Shown: positions 44,849-54,930, counted from the first letter of the stretch. The stretch is DNA of 64,000 bases from Strigamia acuminata (GCA_949358305.1 CASHSZ010000054.1:119034-183033), one strand, 5' to 3'. Numbers and translations: made by a program. The notes: generated by a model from the sequence alone, not told the origin.

Positions 44849-47674
44849 TCAATCCTTCTTGCTGGGACCCGACGCTGGATCCATCACCTGGGCGAAACTC
44901 ACTCCAGGGACGGGCGGCTCAGCGCCGGGCGGCACAACGCCGGGCGGCAAAACCAGATCTCCAACCAAGGCTGAAGTCTGGTCGCGGGGGTCCTCGTGCT
45001 CGGAAATAAAGCACAATTCGTGGCCGCCGGCTGGCTCGTACGGGGCACGTCTCCTCTCATGCAGCCAAACCCGCGGAATGAACGCCGAAAACCCGGAATT
45101 GGTGTGCCGGATCGCGTTCGCCTCCGCGGCCGTTCGAGGCGCACGGTGGGCCCTCAGCAAACGCTGATGGAGGATCAAATCGGTGGTCTGGCGCACCTGG
45201 TTGTGTAGCCAAACGAATACCGATTTCCCCTTATCTCTCTGCGCGAGGATGAATTTGCGCGTCGCCGTCGTCATCGACAGCTGAGAGAACTCGTCACACA
45301 ACTTCTCATAATAGTTCGTCTGAGGCTTCGCCGCTTTCGCTGGCTTGGCGCTCTTCGGAACTACCGCTTGCTGGACAGTCTCTTCCCGCGCTTCTTGGGC
45401 TGCGGGAGGCGTCAGGCTCTGGCGAGCGGCGGACATCGTTGGTGGCGTCCGACATAACAAGCGTCTGGGCTTACCCGCCGCATTCGATAGGACGGGTGTC
45501 TGTGGTGCCGCCGCAGGTGGCATCGGTGGCGGCGGCGGAGGTGGAGTCGGGGCTCCACGTGAAGCAGTCGAAGAGGCGGCGTCGCTCTCCATCGGCTCCT
45601 CACTCGTGACCATCATTGCGTGTGGCTGCGCTGACGGTGTTGACTCCCACGTGGTAACAGCGTGGCGGAAGGCCATGCTCCGCAACTTATACCCCTCCCA
45701 CTCGGGGTTCACCACGTCCCGGGTCAGCTCGAAACGAGTCATCGCCGGGTTGGGGAGAATGGCGCTCCATTCCCCAACGAGTGCGCGAGGTATCTGCACA
45801 CCCTCTCTGTCTACTACGGACCAACAGGCCATCGCCTGTCGTCCGACCCCAAAGAACGAGGGGGTCAATAACTGGACCATGATTTTTGTCAAAGCCAGCT
45901 GTAGACTGCGCCGATTTACAGGGTTGCTGCGATCAGGGTCTGCAGCGAACGCACGCGAGTGGTGCCGCATCATCGAAATCCCCCACTCGATGAAATGGCG
46001 CTGAGTGACGTCGGCGCCCTGCAGAGCAGCGGCGGCGGCCCTCGGGTCCTCCATCACAAATGCGAAGGCCAAGAGCTCTTCGATCGATGGATTGGCTGCT
46101 TCTCGAGCCAGCCGTGCGTTTTCGTCACGCTGTTCATACCACATCGCGGTGCGGTCGTGTCTTGCCTTGCTCGGGTAATATTCTCCGAATCGGGCGTTAT
46201 GACATTCCCGCGCAATGCTCTGGTGCACGGGTAACATTACCGAGTTGTCGACGGCCAAGTCCGGCGTAGTGCTCGAACCCGGCATCGGCGGCGGCGGCGG
46301 CGGCTGCGTCGGCGGCGGCAGCGTCAATGACTGCTGTGCCGGCAACGGTTGCGACGTCGATGACTGCGTCGGCAACAGCAACGTCGAAGACTGTTGTGCT
46401 GGCGGCGGCAGCGTCGATTGCGCCTCAGTCGTCGTGACTTGAGGCGCCGGGGCGGGCGTGACGGTGCTCGTCGGCGGAACGACAGCCGTGGGTCGCGAAT
46501 TCACATATTCGCTTAACCACCGTGCCACTTCGTGTGGAATCACGGTACCATCCTCGACGATGCCCATCTTGCGGGCGAACTGCATCGCGGGGTCGAAACG
46601 CGACAATTTCTTGCGTTTCATCTGAGTGATGATCTCGCGAAGGTCCCGCGTGTCTGGCGCTAGGACGCGACGCTCCCCGGAAGATCTGCCACTCGACTTC
46701 GATCGTGCTTCTCTCGCCCCCTTCGCTTCTATTGCTTTGAGAGCGTGATCGGGAAGGGGAATTCCCCGCGCCTCGCAGCGAGCGAAATACCGCTCTTTGC
46801 GGTCTCGTTTCCGCTGCTCACGGTGAGTCAGCGGATGTCTGCCGACACGGGGACGAGAGACTCGCTCTTCGTCGCCCGAAATCCAAACTTCTCGGGTCTC
46901 CTTACCGTCTTTCATCTGACGGTTGACAAACACCCTTGGTCTGGTGTAATTCGCGGAGTCGCGCGGTGGCTGCGCCGACGTTCCCGCTCCATCGTTTACG
47001 GTCGAGTGCCTTTCGACGCACTGTTTCTTCGACCGGCCCGGGGAGCGCGATTCGCTGCCCCCGGTTCCCTTGGAGCGCTTGCGCTTCCTTGGGAAATTAT
47101 ATTTGGGGCCGAGAATTCCCAAATAGTGGAGTTGCCACATTTCAGCTTGTGACGTGAGAATCCCCATTCTCGGTCGCCACTGTGGCGTAACTTCCCCCTG
47201 CCGAATCTGCTCGCACCACAGGTGTATATCGGCGGAGCTCATCCCGTCGTCTTGCAGAATCCGCTCTGCAACCGCCGGCGCAGTGTCGATTAGCTGCTGG
47301 CGGTAGTGTTGATACACTTCTTCGCGGGCCTCCTCGGTCTCGGCCGCTTGCCACGCGAACAACACATGCTCCTCCGCCGGCCTGCCGGAGTATTGGCTCG
47401 ACAGGGCCGGGTGGAAGATTGGTGACTTCGGGTCATCGATGCGAGCGAGCTCTGCAGCGACGACGTTTCGCACCGACTCCGGGAACGCGTCCAGGAGTGT
47501 GCAGTCTCGTACCCAACGTCGGGCGATGCATCGGGAATGTAGTATTCGCAGGCGCCAAGGGTCGGCGTCTTCGCCGAAACATCGTCGGTAAAAATCGGGC
47601 AGCGCGCCTCGAAATATCCCGCCACGAGCGATGCAAGCGGGGTCTAATGGTCCCCATGTCTTACGTAATGCCAT
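44849..47674 (-). CDS. Gypsy ORF3, 941-aa protein of unknown function in env position
   Basis: A single open frame from ATG 47674 (MALRKTWGPLDP) to TGA 44849, ending 40 bp before the 3' LTR. Residues about 1-195 look globular and are rich in Arg, Trp and Cys. A basic stretch (PRKRKRSKG, near 195-205) resembles a nuclear localisation signal. About 400-475 is a low-complexity Pro/Gln/Ser/Thr linker, 480-710 a second globular helical part, then a Pro/Ala linker with (P)8 and a C-terminal part from about 795 to 941. I see no signal peptide, transmembrane segment or furin-like site, so it does not look like Env. Its GC content is visibly higher than that of pol, suggesting a separate origin. Possibilities are a captured host gene or an unusual accessory or structural protein. 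No match recognised. Confidence 0.75.
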   Translation of the reverse strand: MALRKTWGPLDPACIARGGIFRGALPDFYRRCFGEDADPWRLRILHSRCIARRWVRDCTLLDAFPESVRNVVAAELARIDDPKSPIFHPALSSQYSGRPAEEHVLFAWQAAETEEAREEVYQHYRQQLIDTAPAVAERILQDDGMSSADIHLWCEQIRQGEVTPQWRPRMGILTSQAEMWQLHYLGILGPKYNFPRKRKRSKGTGGSESRSPGRSKKQCVERHSTVNDGAGTSAQPPRDSANYTRPRVFVNRQMKDGKETREVWISGDEERVSRPRVGRHPLTHREQRKRDRKERYFARCEARGIPLPDHALKAIEAKGAREARSKSSGRSSGERRVLAPDTRDLREIITQMKRKKLSRFDPAMQFARKMGIVEDGTVIPHEVARWLSEYVNSRPTAVVPPTSTVTPAPAPQVTTTEAQSTLPPPAQQSSTLLLPTQSSTSQPLPAQQSLTLPPPTQPPPPPPMPGSSTTPDLAVDNSVMLPVHQSIARECHNARFGEYYPSKARHDRTAMWYEQRDENARLAREAANPSIEELLAFAFVMEDPRAAAAALQGADVTQRHFIEWGISMMRHHSRAFAADPDRSNPVNRRSLQLALTKIMVQLLTPSFFGVGRQAMACWSVVDREGVQIPRALVGEWSAILPNPAMTRFELTRDVVNPEWEGYKLRSMAFRHAVTTWESTPSAQPHAMMVTSEEPMESDAASSTASRGAPTPPPPPPPMPPAAAPQTPVLSNAAGKPRRLLCRTPPTMSAARQSLTPPAAQEAREETVQQAVVPKSAKPAKAAKPQTNYYEKLCDEFSQLSMTTATRKFILAQRDKGKSVFVWLHNQVRQTTDLILHQRLLRAHRAPRTAAEANAIRHTNSGFSAFIPRVWLHERRRAPYEPAGGHELCFISEHEDPRDQTSALVGDLVLPPGVVPPGAEPPVPGVSFAQVMDPASGPSKKD

Positions 47675-49099
47675 CTGGAAGGATGGAGAAATAAACAGTT
47701 AATAAAAAGTTACTATTAAATACGTAGATAAATGGTTGGTCTCGAGGGACGTTGCTGATACGTGCAGCCGTCCGTCGAGACCGATTCCTGTCTATCGGTG
47801 CAAACGTAGGACGAATTGTCCCTCGTCGGATAGAAAAAGAGAAGTCATCACGTAAAAAATCTGTCTCATGTCCAAAACGCACAGCGAGACGGAATCGAGC
47901 CCTTAATCCGGATTTTTTATCATCAGATTTTACTTCAAATTAATTCTAACATTAATTAGAACATTACTAATAATTAAATTAATAATTATCAGTCATTCGT
48001 AAAAAGAATTCATCGGGTGTAAATTATTACTAAAAATGCACAATAAATGCGCTTGTCGAAATTGTATTAAATAAATAAATAAATCTAATAAAGAATTATT
48101 CCGAAGTCGGACTTTGTCTAATTTTTTTTTTTAAAAAAGTTAAAGTCAAATTAAATTTATCCAACACACCGAAAAATTCATCGTACGAATGTTAAGTTGC
48201 ATCAATTCGATGTGTCAAATTACTTGTGGAGAAAAATATCCTTTACAGAATATTCTCCCCTTGTCATAAACTTATTTATGGCTCGAGCCCATTGTCTCGC
48301 TCGTGACTCATGTCATGAGGAATTTTCGAGACGCGAGGCGACGTGAAGTCCACGATCGCATCCCGAAAACAAATTAACAAGGAAAAAAATACGATCGTGT
48401 GAGCGATCGCGGTTAATAATCAATTATTCGTTATTTCGAGTGCAACGCACTCATGTCAGGTATTAGTCAACAAAATTTCCTCCTCAGCAGCACGGAAATA
48501 ATTCTCATGTGCCGATGCCGACTTCTACCTGATCGGGTGGGACTTGGTTTACATCGTGGTCCCAGTTTGCCTCGTCCTCGTGCTCGATGGCAAGCACGTC
48601 GTTCTCTTCCTCGTTCATGTCGAGGAGCGCGCGCAAAAAGCTCAATCACGATTGAAAAAGGATGATAAAACTATCTCAAAAACTCGGTAAAAAAGTTAAA
48701 AGCGAGGATCACGCACGGGCGCAGCGATCAGCTGTGAAAAGCGGAAGTCCGTGTGAACACGAGGTAATCGCGATGGATTCTGGGTAATATACTCCAGAAC
48801 CCGGGTGTTTGAGACTAGTGCGCACCTACCCGTGCGCATGTTACGCTACGGGTCTCCTTTGTTTTCACTCCCGTGCGCGATTGCTGCTACGGGGTCTTTT
48901 GCACGCGGTATCCGACCCGTGCCGATAATTTTGCTACGGGTCCCGCGCTTCCACGCCATCTTGTGACGTGAATTCGACCGATATCCGCTTTGTTGGACTT
49001 AGCGAAATTTTTTCAGAGTCTCGGATTTTGATGGCTAGCGCTGTCGATCGGTCATTTTTTTTTTTGTTTTTCAGCGTCGCCATCGACTCGTAACGTTTT
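47675..49099 (-). other. Spacer between Gypsy pol and ORF3
   Basis: A 1.4-kb non-coding stretch in element sense. The part next to ORF3 (47680-48450) is AT-rich with TAATTA-like runs. The part next to pol contains three CCCGT...ACGGG hairpins. Short ORFs here (up to 73 codons) are not convincing. It may hold a promoter, intron or splice sites for ORF3 expression, but none can be named. Confidence 0.5.
48829..48940. repeat. Three regularly spaced CCCGT/ACGGG hairpins
   Basis: Inverted repeats at 48829-48852, 48870-48893 and 48916-48940, each with CCCGT at one end, ACGGG at the other and 14 to 15 bases between. Starts are 41 and 46 bp apart. Two of them also share CCCGTGCGC and all contain GCTACGGG. 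Confidence 0.65.
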
Positions 49100-52000
49100 C
49101 TACTCCTTTCCTACGACCTTTCCGTCTTTTATAAACGGATTACTTCTACGAGGTTGCAGGTGATGAGTCGAGACAGGTACGACGTTTTTTTTTGTTGTTT
49201 TTTGTGTCTGTACCTCCTCATGTGTATTTCTTTTTTTATCCGTGTTTTTTGTGTTTGTTTCAGGAGTTTCTCCTGTTTCCCCCCCGACCAAAATTGGATC
49301 CGGAACGGATTCAACTATCTCGTTTACCGGAGGTGAAGGGGCGTCGAAATACTCCTCGTTGTCACTTGGCGGTGCTTTTTCCGACTCGCCAGCGAACATA
49401 TCGACGATTTGGCCGTCAGTTTTAGACTTGACTTGGCCTTTGGCCCACAGTTCTTGCGGGAATTCCGGAATGTACGGAGTTAACTCTCGTACTTGTATCG
49501 ACTTATGCTCGGTATTGTCCTCGAGCTTACGTAATTTATACGCGTTACCGCCATGCTTGTCGATGATCACATACGGACCATCTCTCTTGTCGGCCAAGCT
49601 GGCGGTGATTCCTCTCGCTGCATTTGAGAGGATGTGTGTGTCTTTCCACACTAAATCATTGATCTCGAAATTCACAAATTTTCCACCGCTTTTATCTTGT
49701 AAAATGCGGTCGCGCATGTTAAAAATGTGCGCCATCATATGCTTGTATGTGTTTGAAATTGTTTGCTCCAATTTATACACGTACTCATGTGGTTTCTCGG
49801 GGTCCACCACATTTACCGACTCTGCCACTCGTGGGTCCCAAGGCACTCGTAGCTCTCGGGCGAAGTTGAGGTAGGCCGGAGAAAAATCTCTCGTCCTCGA
49901 GACTGTTGTTCGTATGCTGAACGCGATCTCCCTCAAGTATTCATCCCACCTATTGTGGATGTCAGTGAATATGCTTAGTGCATATTTAATGTCCCTGTTG
50001 AGTCGCTCAACGGGATTTGTTCTGGGATTGTAGGTCGAAGTATGTGACGCCACAATTCCGAATTTCTCACAAAACTTACCCCAAATTTTCGAGATAAATT
50101 GGGGTCCGTTATCGGATATAATTTTACGTGGAAATCCGTAACGTAACGCTACGTCGTAGATACATTCAACGATTTTTTCTGCTGAAGGTCTAGCGACGGC
50201 GTACAACTCGGGCCAACGAGTCGCCACGTCCATTATTACGATAATGTACGCATTTTTATTTCCCGTAACGGGTTTTGGGCCCATCACATCGACACTTAGA
50301 CAATCAAAAGGCGCGTAAGGCCCTAAGAAAATAGTTTCGAATGGTGATTTACTCCTCGGCTTGCACGCTTGGCATCGCTGACATTGGTGGACAAAAAGAG
50401 CAATATCTTTTTTCATCCCTGTCCAGTGAAAAAGCTGTGTAGCACGATAGAGTGTTCTGCTTACTCCCGCATGGCTCGCAAGCGGGTGCCCGTGTAACAA
50501 CCACAGCACGCGACCGATTAAGGAAGCAGGTATTACTACCTTTACTGCGGTGTCTGATTCACTCAAGTCATCTTGGTGATTTGGGTGATGTTTCACCAAA
50601 AGGCCGTCATCCAATAGGTAATCTATGGATTCGTGTGCATAGCGACGCTTCTGCCTTCTGGTTAAGTTGGGCGGATATTTTCCTGTCAGCACGAATCTAG
50701 CTCTGTCCTGACATTTTTTGTCTAATTTTTGTTGCACAATTATTTCCTCCCTTGTCGGGGGATTGCTTCGCATTTGCTTGCCGACATGAGCGTGGAAGGC
50801 ACTTAGAAGCGGGTCATTTATTCTCCGCTCTAGCTTAAATTCCTTCTTTGCATCGGGGTAATTGTCAGCAGCTGGTTGGTATAACCGCGTCCAGAATCCA
50901 CAGAATTTTACATCTGCTGGAGGCGTGGTAGGAATTTCATTCATTTTCCTTAAATCCCAACGGTGACAACTCGTCGGGCAGTAAATGATGCGGGAATCAT
51001 CCTCGCCATCATCGTCAGCGTCGATTGGATCTGACACTGGTGCCCGTGATAGAGCGTCAGCCACGACGTTATATTTGCCGGGCTTGTATTGAATGGTCAA
51101 GTCGCATGCCATCAGTTCTAACTGCCATCTGGCTAGTCGACCGGCTGGCTCCTTTAATTTCATCAGCCATTGTAACGCTTGATGATCTGTGTGGACTACG
51201 AATTTGGTATATTCGAGATAATCTCTGAATTTCCTTATAGCCCACACAACTGCCAAACACTCCAACTCTGTGGCGTTGTAATTTTTTTCAGCGCCTTGGA
51301 GTTTGCGACTTATAAACATGCACGGCAGGTCTTGTTCGACTCCGTCGCGCACGTGAGTTTGGAGCAACGCGGCTCCTAACCCAACTCTGCTGGCGTCCGT
51401 ATGTAATATGAACGGCCGGTTTAAGTCGGGTAGAGGCATTACGCCGACTTCCGTCAGCATCCTCTTTATCGCATTAAAGGCGATGTTGCACTCATTTGAC
51501 CATACAAATTCGTTTTCATTCTTCAGGAGGTCGGTAACTGGGGCTGCCACTTCAGCTAGACCCGGTAGCAACCTGCCGAAGAAGTTTATCATTCCCATAA
51601 ACCGTTGGACACCTTTAACGTCCTCGGGTGGTGGGAAACGATTAATCGCATCAATTTTTTCGGGGCCAATAGCTAAACCATTGACTCCAATGCGATAACC
51701 CAGGAAGGCAAGCTCCTTTCGACAGAACTTGCTCTTACCCGGGTGCACGTGTAACCCAGCTTTTGCCAGCCGGGTGAGCACTTGGTCGATGTGCTCAATG
51801 TGCTCTTCGAATGTTTTGGAGGCAATAACTATGTCATCTAGGTATGCCCACACAAACTGATGCAGGATATCACCCAATACGCTTTCGATTAGTCTCTGAA
51901 AGGTACTGGGAGCGTTCACTAAACCAAATGGCATGACGTTGAACATCAACCGTCCAATTGGCGAGTAAAATGCTGTTTTTAACTTATCCTCTGGCCTCAT

Positions 52001-53176
52001 CTCAACTTGCCAGTATCCCTTCGACAGATCCATCGTCGTAACCCAAGAAAAGGGGCTAAGCTCTCTCAAAATGGATTCGATAGACGGCATCTGTATGGGA
52101 TCTATCTCTGTCACCGCGTTTAATGGGCGGTAATCAATGCATAGGCGTGGGTCCGAGCCCGGGCGCATCACGAGCACAACTCGCGTCGCGTATTCTCCCT
52201 GGGCCTCGGAGACAATGCCACTGTCTAGCATTTCTTGGCACATTTTTTGCACTATTTCACGTTTTTGCGGGTTCATTCCCTTATACGCAACTCGTATAGG
52301 TTTATTATCCGTCAATTTAATTTCGTGAATGGCCCTATTCGTTCGGCCCGGTTTTTTCGACAGGATCCCCTCATATTTAAGTAGGACCCTTCGTAGGGCT
52401 GCCGCTTCGTTTAATTCTAAAGCGGCGTCGGCGACAAGCGTTTCCACTACATTGTCCCGTTGCAATTCTGTTACGAATGCTTTAAAATCGTAATCTTGAA
52501 CGAATTTCTTTAGGCCTTTCTCCCACTGTGTCTTGTCGGCCGCTTCTTTTATAAGAGCTGGTGGCACGACAATTGCGGGTCTCTCTCTATCATTTCTGAT
52601 ATAATTCCAAGATTTCGTTATTGGATTTGGTTGTATTTCCATTGACGCCATGAGGTCTAAGCCCAACAGAAAAATTCTGTCGCATGTGGGCAGGACCAGG
52701 AAAGGGTGCTGTTCTACCCCTCCGAGCCACTCCATGGTCAATAATATAACTCCTTTTGGACGCGCCATTCCGTTGGCGGTTTTTAGACGTACATTTTTGT
52801 TAACGCCTTTTATCTTATCGGTGAGACCCAATGATGCTACTATGTCTTCGGAAACGAACGAGCGATCTGCTCCCGAGTCTAATAGTCCCATAATTTTTTC
52901 GCGTTCTATTGTCATGGGCAGCATACATAGGCGGCTGGTGTATTCGACCGCCACGTTGCACATGAAAACACGAAATTCTTCTGTGTCTTCGTTGACTACT
53001 TGAGGTAATTCTTCAAGCAGTAGGTTCGGTTCTTCCGCCTCAGCCTCAGCGTTTGCGGTAATTACCTGCAAAGCGTTGTTGGCCCTGTCTTGGATCTGGG
53101 CGTTAGCTATGTCACTACCCATTTCTTTGACTGGTGGCGGCTTATCGAACCCTTTGTTAAACCCCTTCTTCTTCAT
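49100..53176 (-). CDS. pol: Gypsy Pol polyprotein
   Basis: A 1,358-codon frame from ATG 53176 that stays open upstream through the gag overlap; it lies in the -1 frame relative to gag. Protease has LLDSGADRSF (D100). RT includes LCIDYRPLN, MDLSKGYWQ and the YLDD box near residues 443-446. RNase H has HTDASRVGLGA, TELECLA, HTDHQAL and ADALSR. Integrase has the H2C2 finger (HPLASHAG...CQRCQACK), and DDE residues in SVDVMGP (about 961), SDNGPQF (about 1020) and NPVERLNRD (about 1058). A C-terminal tail of about 180 acidic and basic residues follows; no clear chromodomain. All catalytic motifs are present. Translation is most likely as Gag-Pol through frameshifting rather than from the internal ATG. 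Confidence 0.95.
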   Translation of the reverse strand: MKKKGFNKGFDKPPPVKEMGSDIANAQIQDRANNALQVITANAEAEAEEPNLLLEELPQVVNEDTEEFRVFMCNVAVEYTSRLCMLPMTIEREKIMGLLDSGADRSFVSEDIVASLGLTDKIKGVNKNVRLKTANGMARPKGVILLTMEWLGGVEQHPFLVLPTCDRIFLLGLDLMASMEIQPNPITKSWNYIRNDRERPAIVVPPALIKEAADKTQWEKGLKKFVQDYDFKAFVTELQRDNVVETLVADAALELNEAAALRRVLLKYEGILSKKPGRTNRAIHEIKLTDNKPIRVAYKGMNPQKREIVQKMCQEMLDSGIVSEAQGEYATRVVLVMRPGSDPRLCIDYRPLNAVTEIDPIQMPSIESILRELSPFSWVTTMDLSKGYWQVEMRPEDKLKTAFYSPIGRLMFNVMPFGLVNAPSTFQRLIESVLGDILHQFVWAYLDDIVIASKTFEEHIEHIDQVLTRLAKAGLHVHPGKSKFCRKELAFLGYRIGVNGLAIGPEKIDAINRFPPPEDVKGVQRFMGMINFFGRLLPGLAEVAAPVTDLLKNENEFVWSNECNIAFNAIKRMLTEVGVMPLPDLNRPFILHTDASRVGLGAALLQTHVRDGVEQDLPCMFISRKLQGAEKNYNATELECLAVVWAIRKFRDYLEYTKFVVHTDHQALQWLMKLKEPAGRLARWQLELMACDLTIQYKPGKYNVVADALSRAPVSDPIDADDDGEDDSRIIYCPTSCHRWDLRKMNEIPTTPPADVKFCGFWTRLYQPAADNYPDAKKEFKLERRINDPLLSAFHAHVGKQMRSNPPTREEIIVQQKLDKKCQDRARFVLTGKYPPNLTRRQKRRYAHESIDYLLDDGLLVKHHPNHQDDLSESDTAVKVVIPASLIGRVLWLLHGHPLASHAGVSRTLYRATQLFHWTGMKKDIALFVHQCQRCQACKPRSKSPFETIFLGPYAPFDCLSVDVMGPKPVTGNKNAYIIVIMDVATRWPELYAVARPSAEKIVECIYDVALRYGFPRKIISDNGPQFISKIWGKFCEKFGIVASHTSTYNPRTNPVERLNRDIKYALSIFTDIHNRWDEYLREIAFSIRTTVSRTRDFSPAYLNFARELRVPWDPRVAESVNVVDPEKPHEYVYKLEQTISNTYKHMMAHIFNMRDRILQDKSGGKFVNFEINDLVWKDTHILSNAARGITASLADKRDGPYVIIDKHGGNAYKLRKLEDNTEHKSIQVRELTPYIPEFPQELWAKGQVKSKTDGQIVDMFAGESEKAPPSDNEEYFDAPSPPVNEIVESVPDPILVGGETGETPETNTKNTDKKRNTHEEVQTQKTTKKNVVPVSTHHLQPRRSNPFIKDGKVVGKE

Positions 53177-53181
53177 GAATG

Positions 53182-53245
53182 GCGCAGACGGTCGAGAAGT
53201 TATTTCTTCGCCGCCTGCGCTGACTCGTTTTTTGACTCGTTTTTT
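53182..53245 (-). promoter_or_regulatory. Programmed -1 frameshift signal at gag-pol junction
   Basis: On the sense strand, in the gag frame, the classical slippery heptamer A-AAA-AAC occurs twice, at 53245-53239 and 53233-53227. Six bases (GAGTCA) after the second, a stem GCGCAGGCGG (53220-53211) pairs with CCGTCTGCGC (53191-53182): nine Watson-Crick pairs and one G-U. The 19-base loop contains the gag stop at 53202-53200. The -1 frame is open from the heptamers into pol. Heptamer, spacing and stem agree with known retroviral signals. Function is inferred. Confidence 0.85.
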
Positions 53246-54930
53246 GCCATGGCGAGTTTAATCTCTGCCATCTGCTTCATTATTGCGTCAAACTTAGCGT
53301 CTTCTTTCGCTGTTCTTGGGCACTCATTGGAATAGTGACCCGGTTGGTTACACTTAAAACAACGAATATTTGATTTGTCTCTTGGGGCTTCAATCGATTT
53401 CTTTTTTTCAGGGTCTACTTTCGATGGTGGCGTGTAATTTTTTCGAAAATACTTCGGAATTCGGCCGGCATTTGGTTTTAACCTGGCGCGAAATTCTTCT
53501 ACCGCTCTATCTCGATGGATGAGATGTACTAGCGGTCCTTCTTCATCGCAACCCGTTGATAGAGTGTCGCGATAACTTCGTATTTCTTCGTCCGTCGAAT
53601 AATCGTCTTTTTCTTCTTTTTCGTCTGATTTTCCGACATTTTGTTCGGCTTCCTCCCCCTCCTTGACCTCCTCCAGTGTCGCTTGCATGGCTGACGCTGT
53701 CGGTGTCTTTTTAGGGGCGGCCAAAGGGTTGGAAGGCAGCGTGGATGTCAGTTTGTTTTTTATTTGTAAACCAACGCTAGCTTCTGCCAGCTCCATTATA
53801 CCGCTAAGATATTCAGTAGGGCGCATAATTTTATCTGTCGCCCCATATCTTTCCGCACTCAACTTGAGACGGTTAGCGGTTGCTGCTTTCTCCGCTTCTG
53901 GTAAAGCGGAATAATACCTCTTCTCGATATCTATCGTGTTCTCGAACAGGAAGGCGCTCATCTCCTCGTAGCTGCCTCCTGTCGGTGCCCTTTCTTCAAG
54001 TAGCACCCGTTGCGAGTACTCCGACAAACCGCCGAGAAAGAAAAGGTTGAATCCCGTGGCATGAAATTCCATCGGGGCCTTTTCGAACAACAATCTGGCG
54101 CGAATGTCGTAATCCATTATGGTTTCACCAGGCATCTGGCGAAGACCTCGCATCTTTCGGCTCACCTCCTCGGGTGTCTCGCCGTAGCGCAGGTCGAATC
54201 TCATTAAAAAGTCGTCCCAATTGACGCCTTTCAATCCTTGGTACCACTCACGTGCCGAGCCTGTCATTAGCTCGACAATACCGTGGGTGAGCATGTCTCT
54301 TACGGTGGCTTTAGTGGCAGTCTTAATTCGAATTACTTCGTCAAGGAAGCGATCTCCCGCTTTCCATGACCCGTCGAAACGGTTCTGAATATAAAATTGC
54401 CACCTAATATTCCCGGTAACACTCATGGTGTCACGTCGGGAGACAGCGTATTTTTTCTTTACGCGGTCGCCAGTGCTACGATTACGATCGTTTCGTTTGC
54501 TCAGATCGATTCCCTCGGCTTTTAACGAGCCAAGCAGGGCTCTTCCAAGCTCTCCCATCGTATACTGCCGACCCGTCGAATCGGTAAACGCGCTTTGTCG
54601 GGGAAGGTCCTGAAACTCCTCCCGTCGGTGGTCGCTATTTTCCGATCGACGTCGTTTCTCCCTATCGCGCGGAGAGTTGGATCTCTTCCGGCGATTACTT
54701 GATTTATCATTTCGTCTGTCGTCGTTGGACGAGGGGTCGGAGCTGGGGTCGGGAGACGGTGAGCGGCGTGGCGGGTTGCGCCGTGAAGAGTTTGACTCTT
54801 TCCGGCCCCTACGACGGTCGTCACGTTCCCTTTCCCTGCGTTCATCGCGTTCTCTTTCCCTTCGTCTCTCTCCAGAACCTCTCTCCGAATCGTGATGACT
54901 GGGTGCATTCGACTCCAGTCCATCCGACGA
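53200..54930 (-). CDS. gag: Gypsy Gag, capsid and nucleocapsid part
   Basis: Open from just after TAG 54931-54933 to TAA 53202-53200; the first ATG in it is 54558 (MGELGRALLGSLKAEG), giving 452 aa. The part upstream of that ATG encodes a long Arg/Glu/Ser-rich stretch of about 100 residues, in frame with the preceding ORF. After the ATG comes a Retrotrans_gag-like capsid region (WQFYIQNRFDGS to about residue 230), an acidic linker, a CCHC knuckle CFKCNQPGHYSNEC near residue 415, and the terminal Lys-Asn-Glu-Ser repeats that encode the slippery sites. Whether it is made alone from ATG 54558, or as part of a longer Gag by readthrough, cannot be decided here. Confidence 0.85.
   Translation of the reverse strand, partial: SSDGLESNAPSHHDSERGSGERRRERERDERRERERDDRRRGRKESNSSRRNPPRRSPSPDPSSDPSSNDDRRNDKSSNRRKRSNSPRDREKRRRSENSDHRREEFQDLPRQSAFTDSTGRQYTMGELGRALLGSLKAEGIDLSKRNDRNRSTGDRVKKKYAVSRRDTMSVTGNIRWQFYIQNRFDGSWKAGDRFLDEVIRIKTATKATVRDMLTHGIVELMTGSAREWYQGLKGVNWDDFLMRFDLRYGETPEEVSRKMRGLRQMPGETIMDYDIRARLLFEKAPMEFHATGFNLFFLGGLSEYSQRVLLEERAPTGGSYEEMSAFLFENTIDIEKRYYSALPEAEKAATANRLKLSAERYGATDKIMRPTEYLSGIMELAEASVGLQIKNKLTSTLPSNPLAAPKKTPTASAMQATLEEVKEGEEAEQNVGKSDEKEEKDDYSTDEEIRSYRDTLSTGCDEEGPLVHLIHRDRAVEEFRARLKPNAGRIPKYFRKNYTPPSKVDPEKKKSIEAPRDKSNIRCFKCNQPGHYSNECPRTAKEDAKFDAIMKQMAEIKLAMAKNESKNESAQAAKK

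Noticed and set aside
45345-46004. Plus-strand 219-codon ORF opposite Gypsy ORF3
   Set aside because: It is a shadow caused by the GC-rich composition of ORF3; the minus-strand ORF is four times longer and in the element's sense.
44849-47674. ORF3 as an Env glycoprotein
   Set aside because: No signal peptide, no transmembrane segment and no cleavage motif is visible; it is rich in charged residues and proline.
47752-47943. Short plus-strand ORFs in the pol-ORF3 spacer
   Set aside because: Under 75 codons, no start context or domain, and opposite to the element's coding sense.
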